A stretch of 64,000 nt of DNA from Erythroxylum novogranatense (GCA_029891385.1 CM057231.1:24583300-24647299), one strand, 5' to 3'. Counted from the stretch's first letter, positions 11,854 to 23,641 are shown. The notes: generated by a model from the sequence alone, not told the origin. Translations and numbers: made by a program.

Positions 11854-12785
11854 GAAAATCCAAACCGGAAAGCAAAATCCACGATTAAATACAAAAACTA
11901 TTACAAGAACATCTATCAAAAGTTCCTGAATCTTGCTTGCCTATTTAAACTAGTATATAGACGTTTTAAAGAATTTATAGATAACAATTATAATTAATCC
12001 CATACATTCCAGATTATTCCTTATCTTTAATTTAAAATTTGTATCATAAATTAAGTCTTATAGAATGGAAGTATCAATAATAAAATTATAAGTATACATG
12101 AGCCATATAGACGTTTATCGCATACCGCATAAGGGAACAATATGCATGACCTAGCTGAATAATTCATCCCATCAAGTAACATTTGCTTAAGATGAGAAAT
12201 GAGTTTGATGGTACAATTATCTTTGAGTAAAAATTTTATTAATTAATAGGTTGAAATGCTACTCTTAAGTAGTTTTTCAAAAAATGGATAGTTGGGTTGA
12301 ATCGATCAATCCAACCAGCTTCTAACCAAACAAATATACTAATTGTTTAACTGATTTAACCTAAACCAATTCCTAGCCAAATAAGTATATTAGTTGTTTA
12401 ATATAATCAAATAGCTAACACTCTTTGATAAGTTCAAATATAGCTTAAAAATTATCTATCAAACATCCCAATTGTGAGGGGTTGTAAGAGAGTCATCAAT
12501 TTATATAGTATTTCTTTTTGCAATTTTTACAACAAGACTATTTCTATGATTCCATCTTGTAATCTTGTAATCACAAGGAGCAACTTTGTAATAAAGTGAA
12601 TATGTTTATTTTTTCTTTCAGTTAATACTCAATTCAATTGATTTTAGAGATGAATTATATGTTACATTAACTTGAAAATAACTTCATTCAAGAGAATAAT
12701 CATAGTTTTTAATATACTATTGCGCTTGAATTTATGTAATTAATAAAGGATGTACATTTTCAAATGGATAAACGAAAGCTATATG
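11854..12785. other. AT-rich intergenic DNA left of TAT-like element
   Basis: No gene seen. Weakly similar outward-facing motifs (GCCTGTTTGACAATTG at about 11497, and CAAACATCCC at about 12463) could be ends of an old DNA transposon, but no target duplication supports it. Confidence 0.4.
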
Positions 12786-12790
12786 CTTTC

Positions 12791-13195
12791 TGGTTCTGCC
12801 GGATTCTGGCTGAACTGATTGTTGCCATTCTGATCCATGATCCCTATACTCGCTGAAGTGGTTCCAACGTAAAATCACCTGCAAAACAAGGAAGGCTTGT
12901 CGGGGGTTGTGTCCCGAGTAGCCCCTCCGACGCTCAAGTAAGTCTTTTGGTGAAGGTGAGATAAAATCTGATCAGAGAAAAGCAACTAGGTTATGATTTT
13001 GTTACCTTGATTATGAGAGAAAATTATCTTATATATGATTCGTAGCTAGGTTTAGGTTTTACGTGTTTGCATGGGATATTACCTTCTGTTAATGGGCCAT
13101 GAATATATGGGCTAGACCTTGGTTAAGCCTTAGGTGTAAGACTGATCGATTGGCCCATGAGACTGGATTTGGACCCAATGTTGCCGACCCATCCA
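12791..13195 (-). repeat. 3' LTR of TAT-like element
   Basis: 405 bp, matched to 22648-23040 from TGGATGGGTCGGCAACATTG (minus sense) to the other end. The outer edge abuts CTTTC. It retains bases that are missing from the 5' LTR. Confidence 0.92.
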
Positions 13196-13745
13196 TAAGC
13201 CCCCTACTTCTCGAGTCTGAACGGAGAGAAGGGTCGGAGGAGTGTGTTGTTGTAGCTCGTCGGTCACTCCATAGCGCGTAAATGGGACAGCTCGTAATGT
13301 GGCCGATCGGTTAGTCTTTGGCCTTGTAGCCCGGTAGCAGGACGGCTCGGTTAGGTCCAGTCGGTCGGGTTTTGAGTTATAGTCCGTCAAGAAGATAGCT
13401 CGGGGTTGGCCTAGTTGGTAGGATATTGACGGGTAGTGTGTGACCACTCGCGTTGGGGTCAGTCGGTTGATTGTCCCTGACCGGTTGGTGCGGACGGGTT
13501 TTTTACGATAGCCCGCTTCGAGCGTGGGAAAGAGTGTGGAGCATTTATTTTTGACGGCGCGTGCTCTCGGCGGTATGCGAGAATCAAACGATCGTCTTGT
13601 GACTATTGCTCCATTGTCCCACACGTCTCTTCGATTTGTCTTCTGGGTAACCCTAGTTCCCATGGCTCGGATCGCGCCACATGTTCAAGTGAAACTCCGG
13701 ATTTTATCCACGTGTTGTACTTCGATTGGATGGCGGTTGGAGCTT
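13196..13745. other. TAT-like element 3' untranslated segment
   Basis: GC-rich element-internal DNA between the 3' LTR and the TATA box of the antisense unit. Open frames overlap on both strands here without recognisable domains. It may hold upstream control sequence for the antisense unit. Confidence 0.45.
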
Positions 13746-13748
13746 CTC

Positions 13749-13756
13749 CTATAAAT
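13749..13756 (+). promoter_or_regulatory. TATA box of antisense unit in TAT-like element
   Basis: CTATAAAT on the plus strand, followed by a CT-rich leader (TTTTCTTCACTCGTTTCATTC) and, at 13891, a consensus-like splice donor (AG|GTACGT). This points to a pol II promoter driving transcription opposite to gag-pol. It is sequence pattern only; no expression evidence is available. Confidence 0.5.
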
Positions 13757-14248
13757 GACCTTGGCCGACAGACGGTTTGTTTTCTTCACTCGTTTCATTC
13801 TCGCTATTTTCTTGCTTCTTCGCATTTTATTGCTCTCGGTTTAAAGCTTTCTTTGGCGTTGTGCAAACCCCGATCGCTTTCACTAAATAGGTACGTCCCT
13901 TCCTCCATTCTCCTTCTTCTAAATTTCCTCTGAGTGAGTTATGTAATCTCATGGTTCCGAAGTGGGGTTTCTTCTAGCGATAATCTTGAGGAGAGGTCGC
14001 GGGGTTATGGTGGGCGACCTCGATGTCGAGGTTGGAGGATGTTGAAGAGATCACAACGAACGAGCGAAAAGACGGGATGGTGGTGAGGAAGCGCCATGGT
14101 AGATCGAGGATGTCCGGCGGAGTTCGAGGCGGTCGGTTCTCGGGAATAATGTTCCTCGGGATGGGAGCCAGATTGGCTTCCGGGATGAAGGATTGACGAC
14201 GTGCAGATGGATGGTTCGCCGTCTTGAGCATTTTTCTCGGTTGGAGGC

Positions 14249-16266
14249 TTGAGGCTACCATACTGCGCCGATCGTGGACGAAGTGTCGTCGGCTATCGAT
14301 TGAGGCCGAGCGATTCCTCCGAGCAGGTGGAGGTTCATCAATGGGCTCATACTGTTATGCCACCAATTTGGTTTGACCCTCGATCAATATCTTCGCTACT
14401 TTCGAGGATGAGCGAGCCGATCTCGGCGGTGGGATCCCTCTTTGATGTATAAGGATGCCCGATATCGCCTAGCCGGACGTCGGGCAAAATTACCATTGGC
14501 GGACTAAGTATTTCTTTGTGAGGCCACCGGGCTTCTTCCGAGCCCCAGTGGAAGTATCCCAAGCCGCGGTGGAGCGATTCGTCAAGTCTTTTCCTTTCAG
14601 GAGGAATCGGTGGTAGTTAACAGTATAAAGGAACTCGGCAATATAGCTTTACTCGGCTTATTTCGGATCTGGCGGGGGCTTCGCCAACTCTTTTGATTGA
14701 CCCCGTCACAAGTTAGCGGGCTAGAGAGGAAGCGCCTCACTCGGTTGACCCTCACGGTCGAATTGCTTTCCTTGTTTGTAGGTTTTGCTCAATTGCTAAC
14801 TCGTTTTCTTTGTTTGTGCAAAGAATGGTCAAGGTTCATACTTGCCCGTCCCCCAAGATCGGCAAAGGCAAGCTCGAGGTCGCCAGCCTTACGAGGTTGT
14901 GAAGCGGGCGGATAGAGGAGAGGCTAGTTATTTGGTTGTCCGCCGTTGCTTCCAGTAGCGGAATGCTCGGTGGCGATTTGAGCTATTCTTTGCGCTTCTT
15001 GTGGTCGTCCCACCCGGTCCGATCATGGTGTGGACGGGAAAGGGAAGAGGTCGAAAGGCCTCGAAGAGGAGGAGATTGGTCAAGCTTGCCACCAAGCTCC
15101 TCGTTCGTCGATGGCGGAAGGATCTGCCGTCCCTCGGTTCTTGCTTGTCCCTCGGTGGCCATTGTCCTCGGCGGCCGCTCGTCCTTGGCGGTGAACGACC
15201 TTCCGTCCTTCCGCCAATCCAAAGGAAGGGAAAGCGGTGACGGCAGGCGGGGAGTCTTTGATCAAAGCGCCGAGGCTCCTCGATGCCGACCTCGATGTGT
15301 CTCGTCACATCATGGAAAGATTACTCCCATGGACGGGGAGATATTTGAGGAAGAGTAATTGAAATGGCGGCTCTCGCTGCGTGGTTTCTCGCAAGGCGCA
15401 TAATGTCGTTCGAGGCGTGCAGCGCTTGGAGGTTCTGGACCAGGAGGTTGAAGGCCTTCAGGGGCCGGTGGAAACTCTGAAGGACAAGTTGTCGGAGGTG
15501 GAGGAGGAGAGGGATGTTCTCAAGGCTCAAAATTCCTCTCTGGAGGAGGAGAAGAAAATTCGGAGGAAGCGGCCAATGTTTTGAAGGCCCAAGTTGATCT
15601 GGGGAGGAGGAGATCTGGCGCTGAGAGCTCGGCTTACCAGGAGGAGCTCGAAAGGGTAAAAGGCTATGGCGGAGAGGAGCAGACTATCCGAGGAGTATGC
15701 AACTTTGAGAGGGTGTGGGAGTCGGAGAGGGTGCTTAAGAGAAATCCTTGGGATCACGCCTGATCGAGGAGATCTAAGGAAGGAGCAGGCGGATCACGCC
15801 CAAACCGAGGAGGCGCCGAGGAGGGCGGGCCTCGACTAGGAGCAAAGGATCAGGCGATCGGCGATGGCAGAGGCGATTCTTGCGGAGGAGTGTTTGGAGT
15901 ACTCCTGCGACACAGCCATTATGATATTAAAGAAGCGCTATGACGCTGCGTTCTCGAGGGCTCAGACGGTCCCTCGTTTGATGAGTTTGTCGGCCGTTGA
16001 TTCCTAACGCTATTGGCCTTTCTTTAGAGGAAGTAAAAGAGAGAGCCGAGGAGGACCGGGAGCTGTCCCTAGGGAGGAGTTGGACCTCGATTAGGAAGAG
16101 GAGGACGAGCTTCCTCGGGGCGACACTTCGGCTGCCGCCTTGGAACCCGCCTCGCTTGGCTTTTCCACCTTGGGGCTTCCCTACGTATTCTCCGGATATT
16201 CTCCTTCTCAAATCGGTGCTTGTAGCTCCCCTCTCCCTTTGTAGAGCTCACTGGTCGGGCTTGTGA
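14249..16266 (+). pseudogene. Antisense ORF relic of TAT-like element
   Basis: Plus-strand coding relics antisense to the retrotransposon. One segment reads QWAHTVMPPIWFDP (about 14340), then TKYFFVRPPGFFRAPVEV (about 14505). A coiled-coil segment at 15381-15584 contains ETLKDKLSEVEEERDVLKAQ. A third segment near 15873 reads AILAEECLEYSCDTAI followed by LKKRYDAAFSRAQTVP. They lie in different frames, so several frameshifts separate them. TAT-lineage elements are known to carry an antisense ORF between integrase and the 3' LTR. The function is unknown; the N-terminal part resembles the plant-transposase-like proteins seen in such ORFs, which I infer from general appearance only. The upstream TATA box and splice donor fit an independent transcription unit. 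Confidence 0.6.
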
Positions 16267-16589
16267 CGGGATCAACTCATAGAAATAAAATTCTTTTCTT
16301 TGAATCGACTCTCCATGTTTCGGCTCTTCTTTTTCGCTCATAGTAGTCTAGCTTCTAGTTTGGTAAAAGTCGCCAGAGCCAGAAGAGCTTACACGGTGGT
16401 CTTGTGGCGGGATAAACTTGATATGAATGTACCTTTGTTTTTGTATTTCATCTTCTCGAAGCTATTTTTTCAAAGTCGATTCTCGTGCTTGTCCTTTGCT
16501 TCGGATGCGTATTAGGATTAAGTGTTACAGGCGGTCGATCGGTGTTGAGGTCGGGTCGTAGTTGGGTCCTAGGTCCCGAGGGTCTTGTC

Positions 16590-17145
16590 TTGGCGACCGG
16601 TCGACCTAGTGGGGTCCCAGAGATCCTGTCCTGGCGACCCTACCGACCGAAGTCGATCTACGGAGATACCGAGCGAGGTCCCAGGGATCTGTCCTGGCGA
16701 CCGACCGACCGAAGTCGATCTATGGAGTTATCGGCGGGTCCTGGATCTTGTCTCGAAGACCGACCAATCAAGTCGATCTATGGAGTTACCGAGCGAGGTC
16801 CTGTGGATCTTATCTGGCGACCAACCAATCAAGTCGATCTATGGAGTTATCGGCGAGGTCGTGGATCTTGTCTGGCGACCAACCGATCAAGTCGATCTAT
16901 GGAGTTCGAAGCGAGGTCCGAGGATCTTGTCTGGCGACCGATCAATCAAGTCGATCTATGGAGTTACCGAGCGAGGTCCTGGATCTTGTCTGGCGACCAA
17001 ACCAATCAAGTCGATCTATGGAGTTCGAAGCGAGGTCGAGGATCTTGTCTGGCGACCGACCAATCAAGTCGATCTATGGAGTTACCGGCGAGGTCCGTGG
17101 ATCTTGTCTGGCGACCGACCAATCAAGTCGATCTATGGAGATTTG
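16590..17145. repeat. 59-bp tandem array in TAT-like element
   Basis: Nine copies of a 58-62 bp unit marked by GTCGATCTATGGAG at 16652, 16714, 16772, 16833, 16891, 16950, 17010, 17068 and 17127. The unit also contains GGATCTTGTCTGGCGACC. It lies just past the integrase end (element sense), where TAT/Ogre-type elements often carry tandem repeats. All three plus-strand frames stay open across most of the array. Confidence 0.95.
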
Positions 17146-17430
17146 CCGAGTGATGGTTGATTGGACTTTCCATTCTTTGCCAAACGTAACGTAACTTGTT
17201 ATTGCCAAGAAATGGAACCCATTTATTGATGATAACGAGGATGCGGGCGTTAAAAACACTGGCGAGGACGGGGAAAAAGGTACCGCATGTATACAAAATG
17301 ATAACAAGGAAATATTAAGTAACATAAACACTTATCTATTGGTAGAAAGTTTTGTGTTTTGTGAGTTCCATGGTCTTGGTAGAATCTTCCCTTTCTCATC
17401 GCTAAGGATGTAAGAACCATGCCCGCTTGC

Positions 17431-18500
17431 TTAATCACTCGATAGGTCCTTCCACGTCTGTCCGAAGTTTTCGGGATGCTTTCGGTGCCTCGGCCAGAAG
17501 ACGTATCCTCCGACCTTTACATTGCTCGGCTTAACCCTTCTGTTGTAGAACTTGGTCGCCTTTTGCCTGATGGCTTCCGAGCGAGCGGCTGCCCTTTCTC
17601 TGTCCTCACTAAGGAGAACGAGCTCTGCTCTGCGGGCTTCATCATTTTGCTCTTCCTCGTAACCCGACACCCTCTGATTAGGCAATGCCGCCTCAACTAG
17701 AACCAGGGCTTCTGCCCCGAAGGTCATCCGAAACGGCGTTTCACCTGTGGCCCCATTCGGTGTGGTTCTATATGCCCACAATACTTCATCTACTTCCTCT
17801 ACCTGTGTCTTTCTCCGTCTCAGCGCTTCGAGGCGTTCATTATCTTTTGTTGGTGTTTTCTGCGAGACCCGTTACTTTGGGGATGGGCGACCGAAGTTAA
17901 CCGTAGCTCGATTTTTAGCTGACCGCAGAAATCTCTAAATTTGTCGTTATCGAACTGCCGGCCGTTATCTGTGATCAACACCATAGGCATCCCGAAGCGG
18001 CATAGTATGTTTTTCTTTATGAAGCTTTCCATTTTCCCTCGGTTATTGTAATGGCTGACTCGCTTCTACCCACTTAGTGAAATACTCTAACGCCACTATC
18101 GGGAATTTTTTGTCCGGACCGAGGGGAAAGGTCGAGATATCCATTCCCCATTGGCGAAAGGGATAGGATGGCTTACGATCTGCATTCGCTCGGTCGTTTG
18201 GTGAGACAGTCTTTGTTTCTCTGCAAGCCTCGCACCGGTCGACCTTTTCGGCGATCTCTTCTCATCGTCGGCCGTGGTACCTCGCTCGATCAACCGGTGA
18301 GCCAACATTCTGCCCCTATGTGATTTCGCGACATCCCTTCATGGACTTCGCCATTGCGCTTCGGCTTCTTCCTCATTCAGCATCGAGCAATCGTGGGACC
18401 GCTTATATAGAGCCTCGTTGACGACCGTGTATTCGCCGCCTTCCCGCTTAGCTTGGCCTCGATGGGTCTTAGGTTGCTTTCCTTCTAAAAGGTATTGCAT
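17431..18500 (-). pseudogene. TAT-like integrase, broken
   Basis: The integrase core is recognisable as LITDNGRQFDN (second catalytic Asp, about 17960) and VAHPQSNG (about 17870). A frameshift after HPQSNG removes the expected catalytic Glu from frame. Frame 17431-17781 gives the C-terminal part: MWAYRTTPNGATGETPF and later RRVKPSNVKVGGYVF, the usual end of a gypsy integrase. The zinc-binding N-terminus is only faintly readable above 18100. It would insert element cDNA into the genome. Confidence 0.85.
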
Positions 18501-18559
18501 GATCGGTTCTGCCCGGCCGGTCGATCGGTATTTACATTGAGAACTTCCGCCTTACGAAT

Positions 18560-19050
18560 GCTAGGCCGATTTAGTCGTTCGACTGAATATTGTTTACGGC
18601 ATCACGATCGGAAGCCATTTTGGAGAGCGTCTGCGCTTAACATTCGAGCTCGCTCTATTCTCATTGATTGAATCTTGTCCAAATTGCTCAATTCTCGCTT
18701 TACTACTCCAAATACTTGATCATGTGATTTCCTTGGCCTCATACTCCCGGTGACTTGGCCGACCACCACTTGGTTGTCGCTATATATCTTGGATGTTTCA
18801 CCTCCATCTCTGGGCTAGTTGGAGGCCATTATCGAGGCCTCGTACTCGCCTCATTATTGGAGGCCTTGAATTCTAGCCGAAGGCGTATTCCACTTTTTCT
18901 TCCGTGTCTGGGTGATTAGCACTACCGGCTCGCATCCTTAAGATTGGATGACCGTCAAGCGAACAAGTTCGGTGGGGCCGCCGTCCCTCGAGCTCGGTTG
19001 GCTCATCTCGCAATGAAATCCGCCAACACTTGTGCTTTAATGGTCGTGCG
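18560..19050 (-). pseudogene. Second RNase H-like domain, broken
   Basis: Minus-strand fragments include KASNNEAEYEA, KIYSDNQVVVGQVTG and MRIERARMLSADALQ. These match the extra RNase H domain (RVT_3 type) that TAT elements carry between the usual RNase H and integrase. Several frameshifts and stops break it. Confidence 0.65.
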
Positions 19051-19139
19051 GGGCTTGTATTGAATATCGAACTCTCCCGTTCTCGCCCACTTTACCAAAC
19101 CGACTCGAGGTTTGGGCTTTTGGAGGCTTTGCTGAGGGT

Positions 19140-20483
19140 TGATCATCCATACCTCAACGGTGTGACTTTGGAAGTAAGGTCTCGATTTTCGTCGCCATTA
19201 TCAAAGAGAGTGTTAGCTTCTCTATGGGCGTGTCGCGTTTCGGCGGTCAACACTTTCTTCGACGTAGTAGACGGGTGTTGCTCGCCTTCTTCCGAACGGA
19301 TAAGTACCGCACCGATCGACCCTTCCGTGACCGCCAAATATAAAATCGGGGTTTCCTCTCCGCGAGCTTTGCGAGCAATGTGGTCTAGACAAATATCGTT
19401 TCAAGTGTTGGAAAGCTTTTTCGCACTCATCGGCCATTGAAGCCGGGTTACATTCGCTTTCCTCGGGACCTTAAAAATGGAAGGCACTTGTCTCCCAATC
19501 TAGAAATGAATCGCTTTCGTAAACTATCCGCCCGGTCAAGATTTGAGCGTCTTTCAAGCATTGTGGCGAAGGCATCGTATGATGGCCTCAATCTTCTCGG
19601 GATTAGCTTCGATTCCCCACCGAGTGATCATAAACCCTGTGAATTTTCTGGATGCCACCCCAAACACGCATTTTTAGGGTTTAGCTTCATCTGGAATTTA
19701 TTCAAGGTCTGGAAGACTTCTTTGAGATCTTGCACATGCTCATGACCGTCTTACTTTTTACCACCATATCATCCACATAAGCTTCCACCGTCCGCCTATC
19801 ATTGTTTAAAGACTTACGTGACGAGCCGTTGATAGGTCGCCGGTGTTTTTCAGCCGAAAGGCATTACTTGTAGCAAAAGTGCCTTGGTCGGTTATGAAGG
19901 CGGTCTTTCTTCGTCTTCCGTGCTCATTTGGATCGATGATAACCCGAGAAGGCATCCAGAAGTCGAGCAACTCATGGCTGAAGTGGAGTCCACTAATTGA
20001 TCGATCTTAGGCGTGGAAAGTCATCCTTTGGACACGCTTTGTTTAGGTCGATGAAGTCTATACACATCCTCCATTTCCGTTCTTCTTTTTACTAACACCA
20101 CGTTGGCGAGCCACTGTGGTACTTGACTTCTCGGATGAAGTCGGCCTCAGCAGACTTCGCCACTTCCTTCTCGATCACCCCCTGTCGTTTTTTGCTGTGG
20201 CATCGCTTCTTTGTTTGATCGGCTTATAGTCATGCCGAATGCCGAGGGAATGAGATGTGACCGATCGAGAGATTCCGGGCATGTCGCTCGGTACCCAAGC
20301 GAAGACCGATTTGTTTTCCACCAGACAGTTTGTGATTTCTTTAACCAGGTTCCCCTGCAGCTCGGAGCCTAGGTTTGTAAACTTAGAGAGGTCGGCTTTG
20401 TCCAGCACGACTTTTTGCGTTTCTTCCACCGGGTTTATTCTTTCCACCTCTTCGTCAGCTCTCACATCTAGAGAGCTCGTCAA
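19140..20483 (-). pseudogene. TAT-like reverse transcriptase and RNase H, broken
   Basis: The N-terminal linker reads DKADLSKFTNLGSELQG and FAWVPSDMPGISRSV (20483-20175). The RT palm is seen as WRMCIDFIDLNKACPKD (20075-20020), and the catalytic YVDD is intact at 19779-19768. The following RNase H region shows FQHLKRYL, AVTEGSIGAVLI (about 19335) and KKVLTAETR. Numerous one- and two-base gaps shift the frame between these islands, so no long open frame remains. Confidence 0.88.
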
Positions 20484-20739
20484 GATCTACCGCCCATCTA
20501 ATGTCTTCGTCTCGCAAGTAGCATTCCCTAGCAATTTTCATTGACCCCGACAACCCAACTCCGTGGGGTGTAAACTTAATAACACGGTAGTAAGTGGAGA
20601 CGACCGATCCGAGGGCATTTGTGTAGCCCGACCGATTATCGCGTTATCGCCCATGGAATTTAACAACTAGGAACTCAACGTCCCTTTCTATTCGCAAGGC
20701 TTCGCCTGAACTTCACTTTCAAATTTACCCGAGCGAGCG

Positions 20740-20915
20740 GGTAGGTCGACGCCGGTCACTCCCTCGATGGGGCCGTCAGAGGTAATAGCGCTCTTGGTAC
20801 CTTCATTTGCTTGAAGGCTTCATAGTACAAGAAGTCGACCGAGCTCCCGTGTCAATCATTACCCGCTTCACCTCGATCCGTCCATATTCGGGTTTACCAC
20901 GAGGGCATCGTCATG
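20740..20915 (-). pseudogene. TAT-like aspartic protease fragment
   Basis: Minus-strand reading gives HDDALVVNP, then after a frameshift VMIDTG, with the catalytic Asp-Thr-Gly near 20846-20860, followed by FLYYEAFKQMKVPRALLPLT. This is the retropepsin signature of TAT-type gypsy elements. The enzyme would cut the Gag-Pol polyprotein. Confidence 0.75.
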
Positions 20916-21310
20916 AGGACAACTTATTCCTTTGAGGTCGACTCATCGAATGATATCATTTCGTCACTCTCCCTCGGCTTTTTGGTGGATGGGTCCGGTC
21001 TACTGTTTGGCATACCTTTTCTCCCTTTCTTGGTGGAGCCCCATTGCATTTCCACCGAATATCATATTGATGACCCCAAAGGTCGTTCGTCTTGTTGCCG
21101 GTGTTACCATCATTTCTTTCCTCGATTGCCCCTTTCTTCTCGTTGATTATCGGTATTAGTGTTCGCCTCCCGTCATTCCGTCATTTCGCCTCCAAGGCTA
21201 TTGCTCATTGTTTGGTCGACCGTTTCTACCGATGGTCCCGGTCGGCATTTTGCCCTCGCTTCACAAATCGGCCTAATCTTCCTTTTGTATGAGGAATTCA
21301 ATCTCTTTCT

Positions 21311-22107
21311 TCAATTGCCAAGAATCTTGATGTCATGGCCGACCTCTTTATGGAAACGGCAATACACACTAGTGTTTCTGTCCTTGTAGGGGGTTTTCAT
21401 TTTTTCAGGCTCTCGGATAGTTTCCCCGTTTGCTATGATAGCCGTCAAGACTTCCGCGTATCGTTTATTAAGCGGAGTGAAGTCTTGTTGATTCCAATGT
21501 CGGCCGCTCGGCTTTCTCCAGGTCAACTGGTCTCTCTGTCTTTTGTGAGACTCATCCGTCCTACCACTCGGTCCACGATCATCTGCTCGGCGTTTTGTAT
21601 TCTTTAACACCTCCTCGAGCTTAATGTATTTGTCTGCCCGACATCTGATCTCCTGAATAGATCGGGGCTGATCGAGGGCTAGTGACTTCTTGAACTCTTC
21701 GTCCCTCGTATTACTCATAAGGGCGGCCCGGATGGACGGCGGTGGTCGGGTACCTCGACCGCTTCATTGTTAAACCGAGTGATGAACTCCCGCAAACTCT
21801 CATTCCTTCCTTGGGTGAGTTGCATCACCTCCAAAGCCGTCTTCTGCGATCGCTTACTAGTGGCGAATTGATTCAGGAAGAGCGACCTAAAATTCTCGAA
21901 GCATGTGATACAACCCGGGGGTAAGCTGTTGAACCATCGCCGAGCTCCCTCTTGGAAGGCCGTGCAGAAAGCCTTACATTGGATAGCGTCCGGAACACAA
22001 TGTAGCTCATCATGGATGGAAGTGTTGCATGTAGTCAAAGAATTGGTCTTTCCAGTATATTTCTCGTGGCTCGGTATCTTTGTGTCGGGCGTAGGGAGGT
22101 CGCCCAA
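21311..22107 (-). pseudogene. gag: TAT-like gag
   Basis: Two overlapping minus-strand frames. The first (22107-21715) carries the retrotransposon gag domain with CKAFCTAFQEGARRWFNSLP, FRSLFLNQF and the hallmark ESLREFITRFNNEAV. The second (21718-21311) continues with a basic region and a degenerate zinc-knuckle-like motif YCRFHKEVGHD. The two frames are joined by a frameshift near 21716. Gag would package element RNA. The likely N-terminus lies between 22107 and the PBS but is broken. Confidence 0.88.
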
Positions 22108-22627
22108 GATGTCCGGAGTGAAGGAGAGTCGATCTTTGCCGTCAGGCGATCCGGACGAAAGCTTCGTAGCTCATGAGTCCTATCATCCGCGATTTTTCTA
22201 GGGCTTCATAGGGCGATGATCGATTCGTAGAATTGGTTTGTCGGGCGGTCGCGACGGACGGCGGCTTCTTTGTCGCTTATGATCGCGATCTGGCGAATCA
22301 CCACTCAACCGCCTCTTCTATTTGTTTCCACTTCGGTGGCGTGTATGGACGGAGGAGGGTCTCGCATCTAATCGGTCTTTGGTGATTCGGGGTTGCATGG
22401 TGTGTAACGTTATCCTCCACGCCACGCTCTGTTCTTCTTGCCCAATGCTTGGTAGTAGTTGATCGTTAGGATTGGAAGACTCCGTATGAGAGGCGTGTAG
22501 TGCGAGGCGCAGAATCATTGTAATCGCAAACCGATCGTTCAGATCGCCAGAGCCGCAACAGCAGACTATATCGGGGTTCATCGCTACTGCCGACTTATCT
22601 GCGTGTTTTAGGCGTGGTGCGAAAGTC

Positions 22628-22645
22628 GGCCCCACGGTGGCGCCA
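22628..22645 (-). other. TAT-like element primer binding site
   Basis: On the minus strand TGGCGCCACCGTGGGGCC begins two bases inside the 5' LTR end (after AT). TGGCGCC-type sites are usual for TAT and Athila gypsy elements. Confidence 0.85.
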
Positions 22646-22647
22646 AT

Positions 22648-23040
22648 TGGTTCTCACGGATTCATTTGAACCGATTGTCGCCATTCGATCCATGATCCCT
22701 ATCTTCATTGAAGTGGTTCCAACGTAAAATCACTGCAAAACAAGGAAGGCTTGTCGGGGTTGTGTAAAGTATTTCTCCGACGCCAAGTAAGTCTTTTGGT
22801 GAAGGTGAGATAAAATCGATCGAGAAAAACAACTAGGTTATGATTTTGTTACCTTGATTATGAGAGAAAATTACCTTATATATGATTCGTAGCTAGGTTT
22901 AGGTTTTACGTGTTTGCATGAGATATTACCTTCGCTAATGGCCATGAATATATAAATTTGAAGCGCAGTTAAGCTTAGGTGTAAGACTGATCGATTGGCC
23001 CATGAGACTAGATTTGGACCCAATGTTGCCGACCCATCCA
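22648..23040 (-). repeat. 5' LTR of TAT-like element
   Basis: 393 bp, TGGATGGG (minus sense) to GAACCA, adjacent to the PBS and target duplication CTTTC at 23041. It differs from the 3' LTR largely by small deletions at C/G-containing sites. Confidence 0.92.
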
Positions 23041-23045
23041 CTTTC

Positions 23046-23452
23046 TATCGAAAAGAAACATAAAACTCTTTACAACGAAATAAACAGAATCGAGTATGAT
23101 TAAAACTTTCGCATGATGTAAAATAACAATAACAATATCATCAACTATGCAAAGTAAACAGAATTGGTCACATGGTTCATCCTAATGCTTTATAGGCTTT
23201 AGTTAAAGTAAAATAACTCGCAGAGTGTGGATCCATGGTTGGTGTTGCCTCCCTAGTCCCTTGGACGACAGCCAGTGAGTGCATCTCCCTGCGCTATTGC
23301 GGAGTGCGTGTCGTTTTCAACGGGTGGTGAGTAGTAGTGGAAGTTGGACATGTAGCGTTCAACTTGCATCTGTAAATTCCCTCAACGACCAAATAATTAC
23401 CCAATGACTACTTTAAACTAACTGCTTAATTACAATTAGCCTCTCAGGATGA
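23046..23452. other. Intergenic DNA right of TAT-like element
   Basis: No gene found. A moderately GC-rich patch at 23225-23370 shows no recognisable motif. Confidence 0.5.
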
Positions 23453-23464
23453 AATCAACATTTT

Positions 23465-23641
23465 GGTCTGTGACTAGGATATCTACCGGCGAACTTAGTG
23501 ACTAATCCTTTCATTGATGAGAAGACACCTCACAGAATAGGACAACTGACTTAAAAATCTAAGACTGATTTATACCTAAAATCAAAGATCAAACTCCTGA
23601 CCTTTGATTAAGAGTGAGTGAGTCCCTTGCCACTCAACTAC
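23465..23641 (-). mobile_element. tRNA-derived SINE with target duplication
   Basis: Minus strand starts GTAGTTGAGTGGCAAGGG, a pol III A-box-like stretch, with a B-box-like GGTCAGGAGTTTGATC about 40 bases on. These internal promoter motifs have tRNA spacing. The element ends CCTAGTCACAGACC. It is flanked by a 12-bp direct repeat AATCAACATTTT (23453-23464 and 23642-23653), the expected mark of target-primed insertion. No ORF is expected, as SINEs depend on LINE enzymes. Confidence 0.85.

Larger units (their letters stand above)
12791..23040 (-). mobile_element. Ty3/gypsy TAT-like LTR retrotransposon, complete, decayed
   Basis: A 10.25-kb element on the minus strand, bounded by short LTRs (TGGATGGG at the 5' end) and an identical target duplication CTTTC (12786-12790, 23041-23045). 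In element order: 5' LTR, TGGCGCC-type PBS, gag, protease, RT, RNase H, a second RNase H-like stretch, integrase, then about 4.2 kb of extra sequence before the 3' LTR. The extra segment has a 59-bp tandem array and a relic antisense ORF. That architecture is known from the TAT lineage (Grande, RIRE2, Retand). Frameshifts are very frequent. It is more GC-rich than its surroundings. Confidence 0.9.

Noticed and set aside
11495..12475. Possible old DNA transposon with TTTGAC...AACTGATT-type ends
   Set aside because: Inverted ends match only weakly and no target duplication was found.
14928..15308. Long minus-strand frame opposite the antisense relic
   Set aside because: No motif; low-complexity basic reading of GC-rich DNA overlapping the coiled-coil side of the other strand.
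16590..17145. CRISPR-like regular repeat
   Set aside because: Whole 59-bp units repeat head to tail with no unique spacers, inside a plant retrotransposon.
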